Assembly: GCA_039566865.1 (NCBI GenBank)
Contig: CM076944.1
Location: 20,606,501 to 20,670,500 of the forward strand
Direction of reading: 5' to 3'
Length of the DNA stretch: 64,000 nucleotides
Origin: Aurelia coerulea
Lineage: Eukaryota > Cnidaria > Scyphozoa > Semaeostomeae > Ulmaridae
Position numbers and translations under genes: made by a program
In this document: positions 14,242-29,400 of the stretch, one piece after another
Layout: each line of letters opens with the position of its first letter
Numbering within the stretch: the stretch's first letter is position 1
Notes under the pieces: model-generated
What the model saw: only the letters and a program-made list of their open reading frames with translations
Told to the model about the DNA's origin: nothing
The model's database searches: none

Positions 14242-16765
14242 GTCTTATTTTAGCTTTACTGCATCAATAAACATCGATTAATTAAATGTTTATTTTCTCA
14301 AAGAAAGCAAAATATAAACACAAAAAGTGTGGATTACCGCACTTTATTAGCTTCAATTCATATTATATAGAGTATTGCGTTCATCGTTCTTTACAACTTT
14401 AGTTCTGCCAGCTACTTCTTTTATAGCACTATATTAGTGCTGCAACAACCTTTCAAGGAAACATTAGAATAGACATTAGTTCTTTCTCTAGTCTTATTTT
14501 AGCTTTACTGCATCAACAAAAATCGATTAATTAAATGTTTATTTTCTCAAAGAAAACAAAACATAATCAAAAAAAGTGTGGATTAACGCACTTTATTAGC
14601 TACAATACATATTATGAAGAGTATTGCGCTAACCGTTCTTTACAACTTTGGTTCTGCCAGCTACTTCTTTTATAGCACTATATTAGTGCTGCAGCAACCA
14701 TTGTAGGAAACATTACTATAGACATTAGTTCTTTCTTTAGTCTTATTTTAGCTTTACTGCATCAATAAACATCGATTATTTGAATGTTTATTTTCTCAAA
14801 GAAAGTGATATATAAATACACAAAGAGTGAAGTTCCGCATTTTATTAGCTACAATTCATATTATATAAAGAGTATTGCGCTAACCGTTCTTTACAACTTT
14901 GGTTCTGCCAGCTACTTCTTTTATAGCACTATATTAGTGCTGCAGCAACCTTTCTAGGAAACATTACTATAGACATTAGTTCTTTCTTTAGTCTTATCTT
15001 AGCTTTAATGGATCAACAAAAATCGATTAATTAAATGTTTATTTTCTCCTAGAAAACAAAATATAAAAACGAAAAGTGTGGATTAACGCACTTTATTAGC
15101 TACAATTCATATTATAGAGAGTATTGTGCTCATTGTTCTTTAAAACAGTAGTTCTGCCAGTGACTTCTTTTATTATACTATATTAGTGCTGCAGCAACCA
15201 TTGTTTGAAACATTGCTATAGACATTAGTTCTTTCTTAAGTCTTATATTATCTTTACTGCATCAACAAACATCGATTAATTAAATGTTCATTTTCTCAAA
15301 GAAAACGAAATATAAACACAAAAAGTGTGGATTACCGCACTTTATTAGCTACATTTCATATTATAAAGAGTATTGCACTCATCGGTCTTTACAACTTTGG
15401 TTCTGCCAGCTAATTCTTTTATAGCACTATATTAGTGCTGCAGCAACCTTTCTAGGAAACATTACTATAGAAATTAGTTCTTTCTTTAGTCTTATTTCAG
15501 CTTTAGCGTATCAACAAACATCGATTAATTAAATGTTTATTTTCTCAAAGAAAACAAAATATATACGCAAATAGTTTGAATTAACGCAATTAATTAGCTA
15601 AAATTCATATTATAAAGAGTATAGAGTTTATCTTTCTGTAGCACTTTAGTTATGCCAGCTACTTCTTTTATAGCACTATATTAGTGCTGCAACAACCTTT
15701 CTAGGAAACATTACAATAGACATTAGTTCTTTCTCTAGTCTTATTTTAGCTTTACTGCATCAACAAAAATCGATTAATTAAATGTTTATTTTCTCAAAGA
15801 AAACAAAATATAAACAAAAAAAGTGTGGATTAACGCACTTTATTAGCTACAATACATATTATGAAGAGTATTGCGCTCATCGTTCTTTAAAACTCTAGTT
15901 CTGCCAGCTACTTCTTTTATAGCACTATATTAGTGCTGCAGCAACCATTGTAGGAAACATTACTATAGACATTAGTTCTTTCTTTAGTCTTATTTTAGCT
16001 TTACTGCATCAATAAACATCGATTATTTAAATGTTTATTTTCTCAAAGAAATTAAAATATAAATACAAAAAGTGTGCAATTCCGCACTTTATTAGCTAAA
16101 ATTAATATTATATAAGCACTATTTCCCTCATCGTTCTTTACATCTTTGGCTCTGACAGCTACTTCTTTTATAGCACTATATTAGTGCTGCAGCAACCTCT
16201 CTAGGAAACATTACTATAGACATTAGTTCTTTCTTTAGTCTTATTTTAGCTTTACTGCATCAATAAACATCGATTAATTAAATGTTTATTTTCTCAAAGA
16301 AAGCAAAATATAAACACAAAAAGTGTGGATTACCGCACTTTATTAGCTTCAATTCATATTATATAGAGTATTGCGCTCATCGTTCTTTACAACTTTAGTT
16401 CTGCCAGCTACTTCTTTTATATCACTATATTAGTGCTGCAACAACCTTTCAAGGAAACATTAGAATAGACATTAGTTCTTTCTCTAGTCTTATTTTAGCT
16501 TTACTGCATCAACAAAAATTGATTAATTAAATGTTTATTTTCTCAAAGAAAACAAAATATAATCAAAAAAAGTGTGGATTAACGCACTTTATTAGCTACA
16601 ATACATATTATGAAGAGTATTTCGCTAACCGTTCTTTACAACTTTGGTTCTGCCAGCTACTTCTTTTATAGCACTATATTAGTGCTGCAGCAACCATTGT
16701 AGGAAACATTACTATAGACATTAGTTCTTTCTTTAGTCTTATTTTAGCTTTACTGCATCAACAAA
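14242..16765. repeat. 3492-bp-offset satellite duplication, copy 1
   Basis: About 2.5 kb that recurs 3492 bp downstream inside the same 14.19-kb unit. Matched landmarks are AGTTCTGCCAGC at 14401 and 17893, TACAACTTTGG at 14640 and 18132, and GATTATTTAAATG at 16021 and 19513. The match starts near 14242, in the monomer carrying CATCAATAAACATCG. It ends near 16765, where copy 1 reads ATATCCATTTTC and copy 2 reads ATGTTTATTTGC. The pattern also recurs in the second 14-kb copy. Confidence 0.85.
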
Positions 16766-17733
16766 CATCGATTAATTAAATATCCATTTTCTCAAAGAAA
16801 ACCAAATAGAAACACAAAAAGTGTGGACTACCGAACTTTGTTAGCTACAATTCATATTATAAAGAGTATTGCACTCATCGTTCTCTACAACTTTGGTTCT
16901 GCCAGCTACTTCTTTTATAGCACTATATTATTGCTGCAGCAACCATTGTATGAAACATTACTTTAGACATTAGTTCTTTCTTTAGTCTTATTTTAGCTTT
17001 ACTGCATCAATAAACATCGATTATTTGAAAGTTTATTTTCTTAAAGAAAATGAAATATCAATACACAAAGTGTGAAGTTCCGCATTTTATTAGCTACAAT
17101 TCATATTATATAAAGAGTATTGCGCTAATCGTTCTTTACAACTTTGGTTCTGCCAGCTACTTCTTTTATAGCACTATATTAGTGCTGAAGCAACCTTTCT
17201 AGGAAATATTACTATAGACATTAGTTCTTTCTTAAGTCTTATTTTAGCTTTACTGCATCAACAAACATCGATTAATTAAATGTTCATTTTCTCAAAGAAA
17301 ACCAAATATAAACACAAAAAGTGTGGACTACCGAACTTTGTTAGCTACATTTCATATTATAAAGAGTATTGCACTCATCGTTCTCTGCAACTTTGGTTCT
17401 TCCAGCTACTTCTTTTATAGCACTATATTATTGCTGCAGCAACCATTGTATGAAACATTACTATAGACATTAGTTCTTTCTTTAGTCTTATTTTAGCTTT
17501 ACTGCATCAATAAACATCGATTATTTAAATGTTTATTTTCTCAAAGAAAATAAAATATAAATACAAAAAGTGTGCAATTCCGCACTTTATTAGCTAAAAT
17601 TAATATTATATAAGGACTATTTCCCTCATCGTTCTTTACATCTTTTGCTCTGACAGCTACTTCTTTTATAGCACTATATTAGTGCTGCAGCAACCTCTCT
17701 AGGAAACATTACTATAGACATTAGTTCTTTCTT

Positions 17734-20255
17734 TAGTCTTATTTTAGCTTTACTGCATCAATAAACATCGATTAATTAAATGTTTATTTTCTCAAAGAAA
17801 GCAAAATATAAACACAAAAAGTGTGGATTACCGCACTTTATTAGCTTCAATTCATATCATAGAGTATTGCGTTCATCGTTCTTTACAACTTTAGTTCTGC
17901 CAGCTACTTCTTTTATAGCACTATATTAGTGCTGCAACAACCTTTCAAGGAAACATTAGAATAGACATTAGTTCTTTCTCTAGTCTTATTTTAGCTTTAC
18001 TGCATCAACAAAAATCGATTAATTAAATGTTTATTTTCTCAAAGAAAACAAAACATAATCAAAAAAAGTGTGGATTAACGCACTTTATTAGCTACAATAC
18101 ATATTATGAAGAGTATTGCGCTAACCGTTCTTTACAACTTTGGTTCTGCCAGCTACTTCTTTTATAGCACTATATTAGTGCTGCAGCAACCATTGTAGGA
18201 AACATTACTATAGACATTAGTTCTTTCTTTAGTCTTATTTTAGCTTTACTGCATCAATAAACATCGATTATTTGAATGTTTATTTTCTCAAAGAAAGTGA
18301 TATATAAATACACAAAGAGTGAAGTTCCGCATTTTATTAGCTACAATTCATATTATATAAAGAGTATTGCGCTAACCGTTCTTTACAACTTTGGTTCTGC
18401 CAGCTACTTCTTTTATAGCACTATATTAGTGCTGCAGCAACCTTTCTAGGAAACATTACTATAGACATTAGTTCTTTCTTTAGTCTTATCTTAGCTTTAA
18501 TGGATCAACAAAAATCGATTAATTAAATGTTTATTTTCTCCTAGAAAACAAAATATAAAAACGAAAAGTGTGGATTAACGCACTTTATTAGCTACAATTC
18601 ATATTATAGAGAGTATTGTGCTCATTGTTCTTTAAAACAGTAGTTCTGCCAGTGACTTCTTTTATTATACTATATTAGTGCTGCAGCAACCATTGTTTGA
18701 AACATTGCTATAGACATTAGTTCTTTCTTAAGTCTTATATTATCTTTACTGCATCAACAAACATCGATTAATTAAATGTTCATTTTCTCAAAGAAAACGA
18801 AATATAAACACAAAAAGTGTGGATTACCGCACTTTATTAGCTACATTTCATATTATAAAGAGTATTGCACTCATCGGTCTTTACAACTTTGGTTCTGCCA
18901 GCTAATTCTTTTATAGCACTATATTAGTGCTGCAGCAACCTTTCTAGGAAACATTACTATAGAAATTAGTTCTTTCTTTAGTCTTATTTTAGCTTTAGCG
19001 TATCAACAAACATCGATTAATTAAATGTTTATTTTCTCAAAGAAAACAAAATATATACGCAAATAGTTTGAATTAACGCAATTAATTAGCTAAAATTCAT
19101 ATTATAAAGAGTATAGAGTTTATCTTTCTGTAGCACTTTAGTTATGCCAGCTACTTCTTTTATAGCACTATATTAGTGCTGCAACAACCTTTCTAGGAAA
19201 CATTACAATAGACATTAGTTCTTTCTCTAGTCTTATTTTAGCTTTACTGCATCAACAAAAATCGATTAATTAAATGTTTATTTTCTCAAAGAAAACAAAA
19301 TATAAACAAAAAAAGTGTGGATTAACGCACTTTATTAGCTACAATACATATTATGAAGAGTATTGCGCTCATCGTTCTTTAAAACTCTAGTTCTGCCAGC
19401 TACTTCTTTTATAGCACTATATTAGTGCTGCAGCAACCATTGTAGGAAACATTACTATAGACATTAGTTCTTTCTTTAGTCTTATTTTAGCTTTACTGCA
19501 TCAATAAACATCGATTATTTAAATGTTTATTTTCTCAAAGAAATTAAAATATAAATACAAAAAGTGTGCAATTCCGCACTTTATTAGCTAAAATTAATAT
19601 TATATAAGCACTATTTCCCTCATCGTTCTTTACATCTTTGGCTCTGACAGCTACTTCTTTTATAGCACTATATTAGTGCTGCAGCAACCTCTCTAGGAAA
19701 CATTACTATAGACATTAGTTCTTTCTTTAGTCTTATTTTAGCTTTACTGCATCAATAAACATCGATTAATTAAATGTTTATTTTCTCAAAGAAAGCAAAA
19801 TATAAACACAAAAAGTGTGGATTACCGCACTTTATTAGCTTCAATTCATATTATATAGAGTATTGCGCTCATCGTTCTTTACAACTTTAGTTCTGCCAGC
19901 TACTTCTTTTATATCACTATATTAGTGCTGCAACAACCTTTCAAGGAAACATTAGGATAGACATTAGTTCTTTCTCTAGTCTTATTTTAGCTTTACTGCA
20001 TCAACAAAAATTGATTAATTAAATGTTTATTTTCTCAAAGAAAACAAAATATAATCAAAAAAAGTGTGGATTAACGCACTTTATTAGCTACAATACATAT
20101 TATGAAGAGTATTTCGCTAACCGTTCTTTACAACTTTGGTTCTGCCAGCTACTTCTTTTATAGCACTATATTAGTGCTGCAGCAACCATTGTAGGAAACA
20201 TTACTATAGACATTAGTTCTTTCTTTAGTCTTATTTTAGCTTTACTGCATCAATA
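17734..20255. repeat. 3492-bp-offset satellite duplication, copy 2
   Basis: Partner of the segment at about 14242-16765, with the same private variants (ATTTCCCTCATCG near 19615, TTTGGCTCTGACAGC near 19637). The roughly 970 bp between the two segments (16765-17734) is made of other monomer variants. Confidence 0.85.
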
Positions 20256-23200
20256 AACATCAATTAATTAAATGTTTATTTGCTCAAAGAAAAAAAAATA
20301 TAAACACAAAAAGTGTGGATTAACGCACTTTATTAGCTACATTTCATATTATAAAGAGTATTGCGCTCATCGTTCGTTAAAACTTTAGTCCTGTGAGCTA
20401 CTTCTTATATAGCACTATATTAGTGCTGCAGCAACCATTGTAGGAAACATTACTTTAGACATTAGTTCTTTCTTTAGTCTTATTTTAGCTTTACTGCATC
20501 AATAAACATCGATTATTTGAATGTTTATTTTCTCAAAGAAAGTGAAATATAAATACACAAAGAGTGAAGTTCCGCATTTTATTAGCTACAATTCATATTA
20601 TATAAAGAGTATTGCGCTAACCGTTCTTTACAACTTTGGTTCTGCCAGCTACTTCTTTTATAGCACTTTATTAGTGCTGCAGCAACATTTCTAGGAAACA
20701 TTACTATAGACATTAGTTCTTTCTTTAGTCTTATTTTAGCTTTAATGCATCAACAAAAATCGATTAATTAAATGTTTATTTTCTCCTAGAAAACAAAATA
20801 TAAAAACGAAAAGTGTGGATTAACGCACTTTATTAGCTACAATTCATATTATAGAGAGTATTGTGCTCATTGTTCTTTAAAACAGTAGTTCTGCCAGTGA
20901 CTTCTTTTATAGCACTATATTAGTGCTGTAGCAACCATTGTTTGAAACATTGCTATAGACATTAGTTCTTTCTTAAGTCTTATTTTAGCTTTACTGCATC
21001 AATAAACATCGATTAATTAAATGTTCATTTTCTCAAAGAAAACGAAATATAAACACAAAAAGTGTGGACTACCGAACTTTGTTAGCTACAATTCATATTA
21101 TAAAGAGTATTGCACTCATCGTTCTCTACAACTTTGGTTCTGCCAGCTACTTCTTTTATAGTACTATATTAGTGCTGCAGCGACCATTGTAGGCAACATT
21201 ACTTTAGACATTAGTTCTTTCTTTAGTCTTATTTTAGCTTTACTGCATCAATAAACATCGATTACTTAAATGTTTATTTTATCAAAGAAAATAAAATATA
21301 AATACAAAAAGTGTGGATTAACGCACTTTATTAGCTACAATACATATTATAAAGAGTATTGTGCTCATTGTTCTTTAAAACCGTAGTTCTGCCAGTGACT
21401 TCTTCTCTAGCACTATATTAGTGCTGCAGCAACCATTGTTTGAAACATTGCTATAGACATTAGTTCTTTCTTTAGTCTTATTTTAGCTCTACTGCATCAA
21501 CAAACATAGATTAATTAAATGTTTATTTGCTCAAAGAAAGAAAAATATAAACACAAAAAGTGTGGATTAACGCACTTTATTAGCTACATTTCATATTATA
21601 AAGAGTATTGCGCTCATCGTTCTTTAAAACTTTAGTCCTGCGAGCTACTTCTTTTATAGCACTATATTATTGCTGCAGCAACCATTGTATGAAACATTAC
21701 TTTAGACATTAGTTCTTTCTTTAGTCTTATTTTAGCTTTACTGCATCAATAAAAATCGATTATTTGAATGTTTATTTTCTCAAAGAAAATGAAATATAAA
21801 TACACAAAGTGTGAAGTTCCGCATTTTATTAGCTACAATTCATCTTATATAAAGAGTATTGCGCTAATCGTTCTTTACAACTTTGGTTCTGCCAGCTACT
21901 TCTTTTATAGCACTATATTAGTGCTGCAGCAACCATTCTTTGAAACATTGCTATAGACATTACTTCTTTCTTTAGGCTTATTTTAGCTTTACTGCATCAA
22001 CAAACATCGATTACTTAAATGTTTATTTTATCAAAGAAAATAAAATGTAAATACAAAAAGTGTGGATTAACGCACTTTATTAGTTACAATACATATTATA
22101 AAGAGTATTGTGCTCATTGTTCTTTAAAGCCGTAGTTCTGCCAGTGACTTCTTATAGCACTATATTAGTGCTGCAGCAACCTTTCTAGGAAACATTACTA
22201 TAGACATTAGTTCTTTCTTTAGTCTTATTTTAGCTTTACTGCATCAACAAACATCGATTAATTAAATATCCATTTTCTCAAAGAAAACCAAATAGAAACA
22301 CACAAAGTGTGGACTACCGAACTTTGTTAGCTACAATTCATATTATAAAGAGTATTGCACTCATCGTTCTCTACAACTTTGGTTCTGCCAGCTACTTCTT
22401 TTATAGCACTATATTATTGCTGCAGAAACCATTGTATGAAACATTACTTTAGACATTAGTTCTTTCTTTAGTCTTATTTTAGCTTTAATGCATCAATAAA
22501 CATCGATTATTTGAAAGTTTATTTTCTTAAAGAAAATGAAATATCAATACACAAAGTGTGAAGTTCCGCATTTTATTAGCTACAATTCATATTATATAAA
22601 GAGTATTGCGCTAATCGTTCTTTACAACTTTGGTTCTGCCAGCTACTTCTTTTATAGCACTATATTAGTGCTGAAGCAACCTTTCTATAAAATATTACTA
22701 TAGACATTAGTTCTTTCTTAAGTCTTATTTTAGCTTTACTGCATCAACAAACATCGATTAATTAAATGTTCATTTTCTCAAAGAAAACCAAATATAAACA
22801 CAAAAAGTGTGGACTACCGAACTTTGTTAGCTACATTTCATATTATAAAGAGTATTGCACTCATCGTTCTCTGCAACTTTGGTTCTTCCAGCTACTTCTT
22901 TTATAGCACTATATTATTGCTGCAGCAACCATTGTATGAAACATTACTTTAGACATTAGTTCTTTCTTTAGTCTTATTTTAGCTTTACTGCATCAATAAA
23001 CATCGATTATTTGAATGTTTATTTTCTCAAAGAAAATGAAATATAAATACAAAAAGTGTGAAGTTCCGCATTTTATTAGCTACAATTCATATTATATGAA
23101 GAGTATTGCGCTAATCGTTCTTTACAACTTTGGTTCTGCCAGCTACTTCTTTTATAGCACTATATTAGTGCTGCAGCAACCTTTCTAGGAAACATTACTA

Positions 23201-23404
23201 TAGACATTACCTCTTTCTTTAGGCTTATTTTAGCTTTACTGCATCAACAAACATCGATTAATTAAATGTTCATTTTCTCAAAGAAAACAAAATATAAACA
23301 CAAATAGTGTGGATTAACGCACTTTATTAGCTACAATTCATATTATATAGAGTATTGCGCTCATCGTTTTTTAAAACTTTAGTCCTGCGAGCTACTTCTT
23401 TTAT

Positions 23405-26400
23405 AGCACTATACTAGTGCTGCAGCAACCATTCTTGGAAACATTACTAAAGACATTAATTCTTTCTTTAGTGTTATTTTAGCTTTGCCGCTTCAACAAA
23501 CATCGATTAATTAAATGTTTATTTTCTCAAAGAAAACAAAATATAAACACAAAAAGTGTGGACTATCGTACTTTATTAGCTACAATTCATATTATAAAGA
23601 GTATTGCACTGATCGTTCTTTACAACTTTGGTTCTGCCAGCTACTTCTTTTATAAAAGATACTTCTTTTATAGCACTATATTAGTACTGCAAAAACCTTT
23701 CTAGGAAACATTACTATAGACATTAGTTCTTTCTTTAGTCTTATTTTAGCTTTACTGCATCAACAAACATCGAATAATTGAATGTTTATTTTCTAAAAGA
23801 AAACAATATATAAACACAAAAATTGTGGATTACCGCACTTTATTAGCTACAATTCATATTATAAGGAGTATTCCGCTCATCGTTCATTACAACTTTGGTT
23901 CTGCCAGCTTCTTCTTTTATAGCACTATATTAGTGCTGCAGCAACCTTTCTAGGAAACATTACTATAGACATTAGTTTTTTCTTTAGTCTTATTTTAGCT
24001 TTACTGCATCAACAATTATCGATTAATTAAATGTTTATTTTCTAAAAAGAAAACAAAATATGAATACAAAAAGTGTATATTAACGCACTTTATTAGCTAG
24101 AATTCATATCATAAAGAGTATTGCGCTCATCGTTCTTTAAAACTTTAGTTCTGCCAGCTACTTCTTTTATAGCACTATATTAGGGCTGTAGCAACCATTC
24201 TTGGAAACATTACTATAGACATTAGTTCTTTCTCAAGTCTCATTTTAGCTTTACCGCATCAACAAACATCAATTAATTAAATGTTTTTTTTCTCAAAGAA
24301 AACAAAATATAAACACAAAAAGTGTGGAATACCGCACTTTATTAGCTACAATTCATTCTATAAAGAGTATTGCGCTCATCGTTACTTGATACTTTAGTTT
24401 TGCAAGATACTTCTTTTATAACACTATATTAGTGCTGCAGCGACCATTCTTGGAAACATTACTAAAGACATTAATTCTTTCTTTAGTGTTATTTTAGCTT
24501 TGCCGCATTAACAAACATCGATTAATTAAATGTTTATTTCCTCAAAGAAAACAAAATATAAACAAAAAAAGTGTGAATTACCGCACTTTATTTGCTTCAA
24601 TTCATATTTTAAAGAGTATTGGTCTCATCGTTACTTAAAACTTTAGTTTTGCAAGCTACTTCTTTTTTAGCACTATATTAGTGCTGCAGCAACCATTCTT
24701 GGAAACATTACTATAGACATTAGTTCTTTCTTTAGTCTTATTTTAGCTTTGGTTCTGCCAGCTACTTCTTTTATATCACTATATTAGTGCTGCAGCAACC
24801 ATTCTTGAAAACATTACTATAGAAATTAGTTTTTTCTTTAGTCTTATTTTAGCTATACTGCATCAAAAAACATCGATTAATTAAATATTTATTTTCTCAA
24901 AGAAAACAAAATATAAACACAAAAAATGTGGATTACCGCACTTTATTAGCTACAATTCATATCATAACGAGTATTGCGCTCATCGTTCTTTACAACTTTG
25001 GTTCTGCCAGCTACTTTTTTTATAGCACTATATTAGTGCTGCAGCAACCTCTCTAGGAAACATTACTAATGGCATTAGTTCTTTCTTTAGTCTTATTTTA
25101 ACTTTACTGCATCAACAAACATCGATTAATTAAATGTTTATTTTCTAAAAGAAAACAAAACATAAACACAAAAAGTGTTAATTACCGCACTTTATTAGCT
25201 ACAATTCATATCATAAAGAGTATTGCGCTCATCGTTACTTAAAACTTTAGTTTTGCAAGCTACTTCTTTTTTAGCACTATATTAGTGCTGCAGCAACCAT
25301 TCTTGGAAACATTACTAAAGACATTAATTCTTCCTTTAGTAATATTTTAGCATTGCCGCTTCAACAAACATCGATTAACTAAATGTTTATTTTCTCAAAG
25401 AAAACAAAATATAAACACAAAAAGTGTGGAATACCGCACTTTATTATCTAAAATTCATATTATAAAGAGTATTGCGCTCATCGTTACTTAAAACTTAAGT
25501 TTTGCAAGCTACTTCTTTTTTAGCACTATATTAGTGCTGCAGCAACCATTCTTGGAAACATTACTAATGGCATTAGTTCTTTCTTTAGTCTTATTTTAGC
25601 TTTGCCGCATCAACAAACATCGATTAATTAAATGTTTATTTTCTCAAAGAAAATAAAATATAAACACAAAAATTGTGGATTAAAGCACTTGATTAGCTTC
25701 AATTCATATTTTAAAGAGTATTGGGCTCATCGTTACTTAAAACTTTAGTTTTGCAAGCTACTTCTTTTTTAGCACTATATTAGTGCTGCAGCAACCATTC
25801 TTTGAAACATTACTATAGACATTAGTTCTTTCTTTAGTCTTATTTTAGCTTTGGTTCTGCCAGCTACTTCTTTTATATCACTATATTAGTGCTGCAGCAA
25901 CCATTCTTGGAAACATTACTAATGGCATTAGTTCTTTCTTTAGTCTTATTTTAGCTTTGCCGCATCAACAAACATCGATCAATTACATGTTTATTTTCTC
26001 AAAGAAAGCAAAATATAAACACAAAAATTGTAAATTACCGCTATTGATTAGCTTCAATTAATATTTTATAGAGTATTGCGCTCATCGTTACTTAAAACTT
26101 TAGTTCTGCCAGCTACTTCTTTTATATCACTATATTAGTGCTGCAGCAACCATTTTTGGAAACATTACTATAGACATTAGTTCTTTCTTAAGTCTCATTT
26201 TAGCTTTACAGCATCAACAAACATCAATTAATTAAATGTTTATTTTCTCAAAGAAAACAAAATATAAACACAAAAAGTGTGGAATACCGCACTTTATTAT
26301 CTAAAATTCATATTATAAAGAGTATTGCGCTCATCGTTACTTAAAACTTAAGTTTTGCAAGCTACGTCTTTTTTAGCACTATATTAGTGCTGCAGCAACC

Positions 26401-29400
26401 ATTCTTGGAAACATTACTAAAGACATTAATTCTTCCTTTAGTAATATTTTAGCATTGCCGCTTCAACAAACATCGATTAACTAAATGTTTATTTTCTCAA
26501 AGAAAACAAAATATAAACACAAAAATTGTAAATTACCGCTATTGATTAGCTTCAATTAATATTTTATAGAGTATTGCGCTCATCGTTACTTAAAACTTTA
26601 GTTTTGCAAGCTACTTTTTTTATAGCACTATATTAGTGCTGCAGCAACCATTTTTGGAAACATTACTAATGGCATTAGTTCTTTCTTTAGTCTTATTTTA
26701 GCTTTGCCGCATCAACAAACATCGATCAATTAAATGTTTATTTTCTCAAAGAAAACAAAATATAAACACAAAAATTGTAAATTACCGCTATTGATTAGCT
26801 TCAATTAATATTTTATAGAGTATTGCGCTCATCGTTACTTAAAACATTAGTTTTGCAAGCTACTTCTTTTATAGCACTATATTAGTGCTGCAGCAACCAT
26901 TCTTGGAAACATTACTAAAGACATTAATTCTTCCTTTAAAAATATTTTAGCATTGCCGCTTCAACAAACATCGATTAACTAAATGTTTATTTTCTCAAAG
27001 AAAACAAAATATAAACACAAAAAGTGTGGAATACCGCACTTTATTATCTAAAATTCATATTATAAAGAGTATTGCGCTCATCGTTACTTAAAACTTAAGT
27101 TTTGCAAGCTACTTCTTTTTTAGCACTATATTAGTGCTGCAGCAACCATTCTTGGAAACATTACTAATGGCATTAGTTCTTTCTTTAGTCTTATTTTAGC
27201 TTTGCTGCATCAACAAACATCGATTAATTAAATGTTTATTTTCTCAAAGGAAATAAAATATAAACACAAAAATTGTGGATTAAAGCACTTGATTAGCTTC
27301 AATTCATATTTTAAAGAGTATTGCGCTCATCGTTACTTAAAACTTTAGTTTTGCAAGCTACTTCTTTTTTAGCACTATATTAGTGCTGCAGCAACCATTC
27401 TTGAAAACATTACTATAGAAATTAGTTCTTTCTTAAGTCTTATTTTAGCTATACTGCATCAAAAAACATCGATTAATTAAATATTTATTTTCTCAAAGAA
27501 AACAAAATATAAACACAAAAAATGTGGATTACCGCACTTTATTAGCTACAATTCATATCATAAAGAGTATTGCGCTCATCGTTCTTTACAACTTTGGTTC
27601 TGCCAGCTACTTTTTTTATAGCACTATATTAGTGCTGCAGCAACCTCTCTAGGAAACATTACTAATGGCATTAGTTCTTTCTTTAGTCTTATTTTAGCTT
27701 TACTGCATCAACAAACATCGATTAATTAAATGTTTATTTTCTAAAAGAAAACAAAACATAAACACAAAAAGTGTTAATTACCGCACTTTATTAGCTACAA
27801 TTCATATCATAAAGAGTATTGCGCTCATCGTTACTTAAAACTTTAGTTTTGCAAGCTACTTCTTTTTTAGCACTATATTAGTGCTGCAGCAACCATTCTT
27901 GGAAACATTACTAAAGACATTAATTCTTCCTTTAGTAATATTTTAGCATTGCCGCTTCAACAAACATCGATTAACTAAATGTTTATTTTCTCAAAGAAAA
28001 CAAAATATAAACACAAAAATTGTAAATTACCGCTATTGATTAGCTTCAATTAATATTTTATAGAGTTTTGCGCTCATCGTTACTTAAAACTTTAGTTTTG
28101 CAAGCTACTTTTTTTATAGCACTATATTATTGCTGCAGCAACCATTTTTGGAAACATTACTAATGGCATTAGTTCTTTCTTTAGTCTTATTTTAGCTTTG
28201 CCGCATCAACAAACATCGATCAATTAAATGTTTATTTTCTCAAAGAAAACAAAATATAAACACAAAAATTGTAAATTACCGCTATTGATTAGCTTCAATT
28301 AATATTTTATAGAGTATTGCGCTCATCGTTACTTAAAACTTAAGTTTTGCAAGCTACTTCTTTTTTAGCACTATATTAGTGCTGCAGCAACCATTCTTGG
28401 AAACATTACTAATGGCATTAGTTCTTTCTTTAGTCTTATTTTAGCTTTACTGCATCAATAAACATCGATTAATTAAATGTTTATTTTCTCAAAGAAAGCA
28501 AAATATAAACACAAAAAGTGTGGATTACCGCACTTTATTAGCTTCAATTCATATTATATAGAGTATTGCGTTCATCGTTCTTTACAACTTTAGTTCTGCC
28601 AGCTACTTCTTTTATAGCACTATATTAGTGCTGCAACAACCTTTCAAGGAAACATTAGAATAGACATTAGTTCTTTCTCTAGTCTTATTTTAGCTTTACT
28701 GCATCAACAAAAATCGATTAATTAAATGTTTATTTTCTCAAAGAAAACAAAACATAATCAAAAAAAGTGTGGATTAACGCACTTTATTAGCTACAATACA
28801 TATTATGAAGAGTATTGCGCTAACCGTTCTTTACAACTTTGGTTCTGCCAGCTACTTCTTTTATAGCACTATATTAGTGCTGCAGCAACCATTGTAGGAA
28901 ACATTACTATAGACATTAGTTCTTTCTTTAGTCTTATTTTAGCTTTACTGCATCAATAAACATCGATTATTTGAATGTTTATTTTCTCAAAGAAAGTGAT
29001 ATATAAATACACAAAGAGTGAAGTTCCGCATTTTATTAGCTACAATTCATATTATATAAAGAGTATTGCGCTAACCGTTCTTTACAACTTTGGTTCTGCC
29101 AGCTACTTCTTTTATAGCACTATATTAGTGCTGCAGCAACCTTTCTAGGAAACATTACTATAGACATTAGTTCTTTCTTTAGTCTTATCTTAGCTTTAAT
29201 GGATCAACAAAAATCGATTAATTAAATGTTTATTTTCTCCTAGAAAACAAAATATAAAAACGAAAAGTGTGGATTAACGCACTTTATTAGCTACAATTCA
29301 TATTATAGAGAGTATTGTGCTCATTGTTCTTTAAAACAGTAGTTCTGCCAGTGACTTCTTTTATTATACTATATTAGTGCTGCAGCAACCATTGTTTGAA

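Larger units (their letters stand above)
9214..23404. repeat. 14.19-kb higher-order satellite unit, copy 1
   Basis: First of two adjacent near-identical 14.19-kb blocks. Landmarks recur at an offset of 14191 bp near the start (GCACTATACTAG at 9214 and 23405). The offset is 14193 bp after a 2-bp indel near 17860 (copy 2 reads TTATATAGAG where copy 1 reads TCATAGAG). Private variants shared by both copies include the TTAGTACTGCAAAAACC variant and a 62-codon open frame at 21768. Single differences are visible, for example AGTGATGCAG near 12692 against AGTGCTGCAG in copy 2. Breakpoints are good to a few tens of bases because flanking monomers are similar. Confidence 0.9.

Noticed and set aside
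21768..21956. Open frame of 62 codons starting ATGTTTATTTTCTC, repeated at 35961, with related frames at 39205, 47021, 50470 and 63555
   Set aside because: These are readings of the satellite monomer that happen to lack stops. They start at the same monomer position and are closed in most other copies, so they do not look like genes.
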